A stretch of 11,796 nt of DNA from Aureococcus anophagefferens (Eukaryota > Sar > Pelagophyceae > Pelagomonadales > Pelagomonadaceae): positions 1 to 11,796 of the forward strand of contig NW_008705621.1 in assembly GCF_000186865.1 (NCBI RefSeq). The letters are read 5' to 3'. The position numbers and the translations under genes were made by a program. This document shows positions 7,990 through 11,796 of the stretch, piece after piece; position 1 is the first letter of the stretch; the number at the start of each line of letters is the position of its first letter. Under the pieces are notes generated by a model that saw nothing but the letters and a program-made list of their open reading frames with translations, was not told where the DNA came from and did not search any database.

Positions 7990-8007
7990 CGCGCGCGCGC
8001 GCGCGCG
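7990..8007. repeat. (CG)9 dinucleotide microsatellite
   Basis: Eighteen bases of strictly alternating C and G lie inside the inverted-repeat interval. Alternating CG of this length can adopt Z-DNA. Confidence 0.9.
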
Positions 8008-8093
8008 GCTCCAGACGGAGAGCACCGTCCGCCGGGCTCGCGGGCTCCTCGAGCGTAGCTCCTCCTGGCCGCCGCCTACCGCCGCGCCGTGGC

Positions 8094-8168
8094 GCCCTCC
8101 CCGGACCGCCGTCGAGGCCTCGGCGGCCTCGACGGGCCCGCGGCGGCCTCGACGGGCCCGCGGGGGCC
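8094..8168 (-). repeat. Right arm of 75-bp inverted repeat
   Basis: Starts GCCCTCCCCGG and ends GGGCCCGCGGGGGCC. It is the exact reverse complement of the left arm. Confidence 0.95.
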
Positions 8169-8320
8169 GCGACGGGGCCTCCGCCGTCATGGACGCCGTC
8201 GTGGACCGCGGCGACGTCGTCGCTCCGCGGCGCGGCCGAAGCGGCGACGACGTCGCGGAGAGCACGTCGTCGTGGGGCTCCGCGACAGGGTGCTCCATCG
8301 CGCCGTCCGCCCGACAGGTC

Positions 8321-8820
8321 CGTCCTCGCCGGCCGCGACGGAGCTCCGCAAAGGAGCGCACGTCGTCGTAGCGCAGTCGCCCGTGAGCGTCTCCATCGCC
8401 ACATGACCCGAGACGAGCGTCGCGGCTTCGGCGAGCGCGGACCGGCTCGCGCACCAGGTCTCGCAGTAGGACACGTCCAGAAGCTGCGACGTCCTCGCCG
8501 GCCGCGAAGGAGCTCCGCGAAGGAGCGCACGTCGTCGTAGCGCAGTCGCGGACCGGCCAGCGACTTCGCCACATGACCCGAGACGACGAGCTCCGCGGCG
8601 ACGTCATCGGCGACGATACGGACGCGCCAGGAGCGCCGTCCGCCCGAGAGAGCTCCGTCCTCGCCGGCGCGTCGCGCGGCCGTATCGCGCCCGCGTACGC
8701 CCGCCCCAGGGCGAAGGCGACGGCGACGACCGAGGGCCACGCTGACGCGGAGCAGCCGCGGAGCAGGTACCGTCCTCGCCGCCGTCGAAGCCGCGAAGAG
8801 CGCCGTCCGCCGAGTTCCGT
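8321..8820 (-). repeat. Degenerate 166-170-bp tandem repeat with coding-like peptide
   Basis: CGTCCTCGCC recurs at 8321, 8490, 8656 and 8771. The first two units are closely similar for about 90 bp, through a shared ACATGACCCGAGACGA at 8401 and 8571. GCGCCGTCCGCC recurs at 8300, 8633 and 8800. On the minus strand the two best units encode related peptides: VSGHVAKSLAGP leading into LRYDDVRSFAELL, and VSGHVAMETLTGD leading into the same LRYDDVRSFAEL words one base out of frame. I therefore read this as a duplicated coding block that has decayed or contains unrecognised introns. No family is recognised. Confidence 0.6.
8376..8394 (-). repeat. 19-bp match to the exon at 7099-7117
   Basis: On the minus strand GGAGACGCTCACGGGCGAC occurs both here and at 7117-7099, encoding ETLTGD in each place. 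This links the 166-170-bp repeat block to the 163-bp duplication and the spliced gene. Confidence 0.85.
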
Positions 8821-8866
8821 CAATCTCCGAGTTCCGCCGGATAGAACCTTGCGATAGAACCGTGGG

Positions 8867-9682
8867 ATGATCGATCTCCTCCTTCGTCTCCGTCCCCGTC
8901 GAGGGCGAAATCGTGGGGACGGGCGGCCGGACATGGGCGATGGTCGCTCCGCGGAGATCCCTTCCAAGTCCCGTCTCCCGCGCGGGCCTTCCAGGCGCGC
9001 CGCCGGGCGGAGATGGGAGGCCGCGCCGGCACGGCGCGGCCCGCGTCCCGGAGATCGGCCGCTTTCGTCTCGGAGATTGGGTTTTCTTCCGTCTCCGCGG
9101 AGATTTCGATCTCCCCACCCGCCGCGTCCCTCGGAGATCCTCGAGATCAAAGCCTCCGCGCAGCGGGAAAAATTTTCGCCGTCGAAGTGCCAAAAATGCC
9201 CAGATTGCGGTCGGAGATGCGCTGGGCGATGGTCCGTCGGCGGCGATGACGGGCGGCGTGCCGCGGCGACGTTCCTCTCCGTCGAGTCCGAGAGATCGTC
9301 CGTGCCGAGATCGTCGTCTCCGTCGCCGAGATCGTCTCCGTCCCTCGCCTCGTTCGTCGAGGCGATGATGGGCTCCGCCGTCGCGTCCCTCGCGGAGATC
9401 GCGATGCCGCTCTTCGCGGCGGCGGCGTCGTCGTCGATGGCGTCGTCGGAGATGCTGCTGCTCCTGCTCCGGTCGGAGATTGTCGCTGCGGCGCGGCGAT
9501 GTGGTCGCTGCGTCGGAGATGTCGTCGCTCCGTCGGAGATGGCCTCTCTCGTCGCGGAGATGGTCGTCGCAGATGCACCGCGTCGAGGAGATCACTCGCG
9601 CGTCGCTGCGCCGCGTCGAGGAGATCACTCGCGCCCCCCATGGCCAACGCTTGTGGCAATTACGGCGCGGAGATACCGTTGA
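8867..9682. repeat. CGGAGAT-rich degenerate interspersed repeat field
   Basis: GGAGAT occurs at least sixteen times between 8953 and 9674, for example at 8953, 9009, 9050, 9072, 9099, 9133, 9213, 9394, 9448, 9475, 9515, 9535, 9556, 9587, 9620 and 9669. Most copies are preceded by C or GC and many are followed by TCGTCG-type words. CCGCGTCGAGGAGATCACTC is duplicated exactly at 9578 and 9611, a 33-bp spacing. Spacing is irregular elsewhere, so this is not a CRISPR array. Long frames exist on both strands but give low-complexity Arg/Ser/Pro-rich translations, and I do not support a gene here. Confidence 0.6.
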
Positions 9683-9822
9683 CGTTTGCCACCCCCACTT
9701 TCGTACTCTCGCTCCACTCACCGTCCTCGAACCCCCGACCTCCGCCGCCCCGACGGACTACAGGTCTACGCACGCCCGCTCCGCGCCGTCACAGATCCCT
9801 GTAACCCTACCCTCCCGCGCAG

Positions 9823-9866
9823 CCGGGCCGGTCTTTGGCCCTTTCAAGGGCCAATGACCGGCCCGG
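9823..9866. repeat. 44-bp near-perfect hairpin
   Basis: CCGGGCCGGTC at 9823-9833 pairs with GACCGGCCCGG at 9856-9866. After one T:T mismatch, TTGGCCCTT pairs with AAGGGCCAA around a two-base centre. That gives 11 plus 9 base pairs. A second small hairpin, GTCGGG-CAA-CCCGAC, follows at 9869-9883. It could be a terminator-like RNA structure, a transposon end or a recombination site. No U-tract follows. Confidence 0.75.
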
Positions 9867-9908
9867 CCGTCGGGCAACCCGACACCCGAACCCTAAACTC
9901 GAACTTGG

Positions 9909-9972
9909 CCGCCTTCGGCGGAAATTCACAACCCGCCTTCGGCGGGGAAACTCAGCGCGCCTTCGGCGCGCT
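9909..9972. repeat. Array of three hairpins with a common GCC-TTC-GGC tip
   Basis: Three hairpins lie in a row at 9909-9921, 9932-9946 and 9954-9972. All have a TTC loop closed by GCC/GGC. The outer stem differs in each and is compensated on the other side: CCGCC/GGCGG, CCCGCC/GGCGGG and AGCGCGCC/GGCGCGCT. They are separated by related A-rich spacers of AAATTC, AAACTC and TAAACTC type. Compensating differences suggest the structure, not the sequence, is preserved, or that small hairpin elements inserted repeatedly. Confidence 0.8.
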
Positions 9973-10334
9973 AAACTCCACTGTCCGTCTCGCTGTAGAC
10001 CGGCAGAATCCGGAACGAAGGGGACGGGAGACCGGCAGAATCCAGGGCGAAGGGGGTGGAAGCCGAGTTGCGGGGCTGAACCTAAAAAGGGAATTCCTCG
10101 TAGTCAGCATAGTGAACTTGAAAAAGGGCTCTATCTGAATTGAGTAGTTTCGTGATTCCCCATCATCCTCGTAATTTACATTACCCTGTTCCCTCTCTAT
10201 CGCGACGTCACACTAAAAGTACGGGACGTAAGAAATGGTGGTTTTCTAGGGTTACATCTAAGCTAGGGAGAGCGCTGCGTCGATCACATGTGCAATTGCG
10301 GCAGGACGCGCTGTCGCACGCCTTCGTCGGCAAG
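9973..10334. other. Lower-GC stretch before the transposase gene
   Basis: Base composition changes here from extreme GC-richness to mixed sequence, and returns abruptly near 10262-10300. The frame used by the transposase is open from 10122, after a TGA at 10119-10121, with no ATG before 10335. The extension looks protein-like near 10207-10330 (for example GRKKWWFSRVTSKLG). It may be the transposon's 5' end or non-coding flank. No terminal inverted repeat was found by eye. Confidence 0.4.
9997..10055 (+). repeat. 32-bp tandem duplication
   Basis: AGACCGGCAGAATCC occurs at 9997-10011 and 10029-10043. Each copy is followed a few bases later by CGAAGGGG, giving two imperfect copies of a 32-bp unit just after the hairpin array. 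Confidence 0.75.
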
Positions 10335-11715
10335 ATGGCCGACGAATTCGCGACGAGCCAGCACCGCGCGAAGCAGGACCGCAAGCGCGCGCGCGCGGAG
10401 GCCGCCGGCGCCGCGGACGACGGCGAAAAGGTCGAGATGATCGTCGACGTGAACGACACCGTCGCGAAGCGCATCAAGGCCTGCGTCCTCCTCGAGTACA
10501 GCGGCCTGGGCGTCACGAAGATCATGAACGCGCTCGGCATGAACGCCCAGAACTTCAAGACCGCGGGGTGGTACGAGAAGTACCTGGAGCACGGCATCGG
10601 CGCGCTGTTCTCCGACGGGCGCCACAAGGTCGCCAAGCAGATGACGCCCAACACGAAGAGCTTGGTCGAGGAGAAGGCGCGCAAGGGCATGAACGCGCCC
10701 GACATCGTCGTCCAGGTCGCCGAGCAGCGGCGCAAGTCCGGCGACGACCGCGAGGCGCCGAGCGTGCGGACCGTGCGGCGCACGCTCGTCGACTTCGGCG
10801 CGAGCTACTCGCACAAGGGCGAGAAGCACATGGTGCTCACGCCGTGGCACGCGCGGTGGCGCGTGCAGTTCGCCCAGGAGTGGCTCGCGAAGATCCTCCG
10901 CGACCCGAACCTGCTCAAGCGCAAGCTCTTCACGGACGAGAAGAAGTTCGGGCTCTACGACAGCCGCCACGGGTCGTGGAAGTTCGACGACGGCGAGTGG
11001 AACATCGCCCACGCCGAGCAGATGACCGACGTCCAGTACAATGATCGAGTGGAAGAAGGACAACCGCGCGCTGCCGCACACGAAGGCGCGCGGCCTCTAC
11101 CGCGCGTTCTGCTGGGCCGGCGTCGGCTACAACATGAAGACGAACCTGATGTGGCTCGACCAGGGCGAGACGCTCAAGAAGGACCGCTACATCAAGATCC
11201 TCGAGGAGGGCCTCGTCCCGCGGCTCCCGGAGTTCTACGATGCCATCTCGGACTCCTGCGACGTCCGCAACACGCGCGCGATCACGATCGAGGTGATCCA
11301 GGACAACGACCCGAAGCACTGGAACGACCAGACCGCGGCGCTCTTCCGCAAGCACAAGCTCGCCTCCGTCGCGTCGAAGCGCTGCGACGCCGAGGGCAAC
11401 TTCCCGGACAAGGCGCCCGGCCCCGGCGGCCACATGCAGACGCAGGACACGCCGAAGTTCCCGTGCTACTCCCCGGACATCAACTCGCCCATCGAGTGCT
11501 CCTGGCGCGAGTGCCAGCGCCGCGTGCTCGCGCGCGCGGGCGAGATCCGCAGCCGCGACCAGCACATCAAGATCGTCGAGGAGGAGTGGAAGAACCTCGA
11601 GTTCGAGCGGAGCGACAAGTGGTGCGGCATCAACCACCTCGTCATGCGGACGCCCGACTGCCTCAAGGAGGTCATCGAGCAGGATGGGTTCGACACCTCC
11701 TACATGAAGCACTAG
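10335..11715 (+). pseudogene. Tc1/mariner-superfamily DDE transposase, one-base frameshift
   Basis: The first reading frame encodes 235 residues from ATG 10335. It includes a basic N-terminus, a helix-turn-helix region at about residues 43-75 (AKRIKACVLLEYSGLGVTKI), a second DNA-binding segment around SVRTVRRTLVDFGASYSHKG at about 143-162, and the first catalytic Asp in LFTDEKKFGLYD (D201). After TAC at 11037-11039 one extra A shifts the frame. The rest continues from 11041 for 224 codons to TAG 11713-11715. That part carries the second Asp in IQDNDPKHWND (codon at 11302) and the Glu in SPDINSPIECSW (codon at 11494). Such enzymes cut and paste their own element. The usual Tc1/mariner gap between the last two acidic residues is about 34-39; here it is 63. 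As sequenced it would not make a full enzyme, unless the extra base is a sequencing error or is bypassed. Confidence 0.88.
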
Positions 11716-11743
11716 GCGCGCGCGCCTATGTACATATGTACAT
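11714..11743. repeat. Two abutting perfect palindromes after the transposase stop
   Basis: AGGCGCGCGCGCCT at 11714-11727 is a 14-bp palindrome and overlaps the stop codon. ATGTACATATGTACAT at 11728-11743 is a 16-bp palindrome that is also two copies of ATGTACAT. They could be transcript-end structures or part of the element's end. Confidence 0.85.
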
Positions 11744-11769
11744 CGAGCTCCGCGCTCCGGCCCCGCTGC

Positions 11770-11783
11770 GCGGCGATCGCCGC
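11770..11783. repeat. 14-bp palindrome GCGGCGATCGCCGC
   Basis: A perfect inverted repeat just before the terminal C run. No function can be assigned. Confidence 0.7.
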
Positions 11784-11795
11784 CCCCCCCCCCCC
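11783..11795. repeat. Poly-C run (C13) at window end
   Basis: Thirteen consecutive C bases lie one base before the window ends. This may be a genuine homopolymer or an assembly break point. Confidence 0.85.
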
Positions 11796-11796
11796 A

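Larger units (their letters stand above)
7462..8168. mobile_element. Possible foldback element bounded by perfect 75-bp inverted repeats
   Basis: The left arm at 7462-7536 and the right arm at 8094-8168 are exact reverse complements over 75 bases, with 557 bp between them. Each arm contains a 20-bp tandem unit (CGGGCCCGTCGAGGCCGCCG twice) and a small internal hairpin formed by GTCGAGGCC and GGCCTCGAC. The interior has no recognisable transposase. It carries a (CG)9 run at 7990-8007 and weakly coding-like minus-strand sequence near 7600-7800. I see no clear target-site duplication. It may be a non-autonomous foldback transposon, or an inverted segmental duplication of a local GC-rich repeat. 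Confidence 0.5.
10262..11796 (+). mobile_element. Tc1/mariner-like DNA transposon, partial, running to window edge
   Basis: The transposase defines a DNA transposon. Its left boundary is unclear, probably in or before the composition break near 10262-10300. Its right end may lie past the window. I found no matching terminal inverted repeats or TA duplications by eye. GC-rich codon use in the transposase resembles the host genes, so the element looks resident, not newly arrived. Confidence 0.5.

Noticed and set aside
8867..9682. CRISPR-like array
   Set aside because: The repeated word is only 6-7 bases and spacing is irregular, with no constant-length repeats or spacers.
7664..9721. 685-codon minus-strand ORF
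   Set aside because: Translation is low-complexity Arg/Ser/Pro-rich and crosses an inverted-repeat arm and several repeat fields. It is explained by absence of stop codons in GC-rich repeats.
9889..9896. Telomere-like CCCTAAA
   Set aside because: Occurs singly, without tandem copies, so it is not a telomere or interstitial telomere array.
10568..11044. 158-codon plus-strand ORF in another frame of the transposase
   Set aside because: Arg/Ala/His-rich out-of-frame reading. The true frame runs through this region from 10335.
10284..11081. 265-codon minus-strand ORF across the transposase
   Set aside because: Antisense shadow of the transposase, whose HTH and DDE motifs are on the plus strand.

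Overview
The window looks like nuclear DNA of a GC-rich unicellular eukaryote, probably a microalga. One protein carries a TFIIS N-terminal domain followed by armadillo-like repeats, which is a eukaryotic architecture. Several minus-strand coding segments only join up through GT...AG introns. There are no operons, Shine-Dalgarno sites, tRNAs, rRNAs or CRISPR arrays. The lineage (a pelagophyte-like stramenopile is my guess) is inference.

Positions 1-5264 hold three ordinary-looking genes. A divergent SIR2-family protein (202-1095, +) is followed 239 bp later by an ankyrin-repeat protein (1335-2594, +). After about 1.1 kb with no convincing gene comes a TFIIS-N/armadillo protein on the minus strand (3738-5264). 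The SIR2 protein keeps the NVDG and HG motifs but lacks the zinc-ribbon cysteines. A short plus-strand ORF (5288-5602) starts divergently from the armadillo gene and ends in two adjacent amber codons.

Positions 5902-7412 (minus) appear to hold an unrecognised spliced gene. Its long open segments share the codon bias of the good genes and can be joined at plausible splice sites. Its first part lies in a 163-bp tandem duplication that looks like an exon-plus-intron duplication. The 3' end has a one-base reading-frame ambiguity.

Positions 7413-9680 are repeat-dominated. They contain a perfect 75-bp inverted repeat with arms 557 bp apart, a degenerate 166-170-bp repeat that shares a 19-bp match with the upstream gene, and a long field of scattered CGGAGAT words.

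Positions 9680-10330 are less GC-rich. They hold a 44-bp hairpin, then three hairpins with identical GCC-TTC-GGC tips but compensating stems, then a 32-bp tandem duplication. Positions 10335-11715 encode a Tc1/mariner-superfamily DDE transposase broken by one extra base, followed by palindromes and a C13 run at the window edge.

I found no convincing new multi-gene system. The best leads are the 75-bp inverted-repeat element, the hairpin array, the exon-duplication locus, and the transposase with an enlarged spacing before its last catalytic residue.
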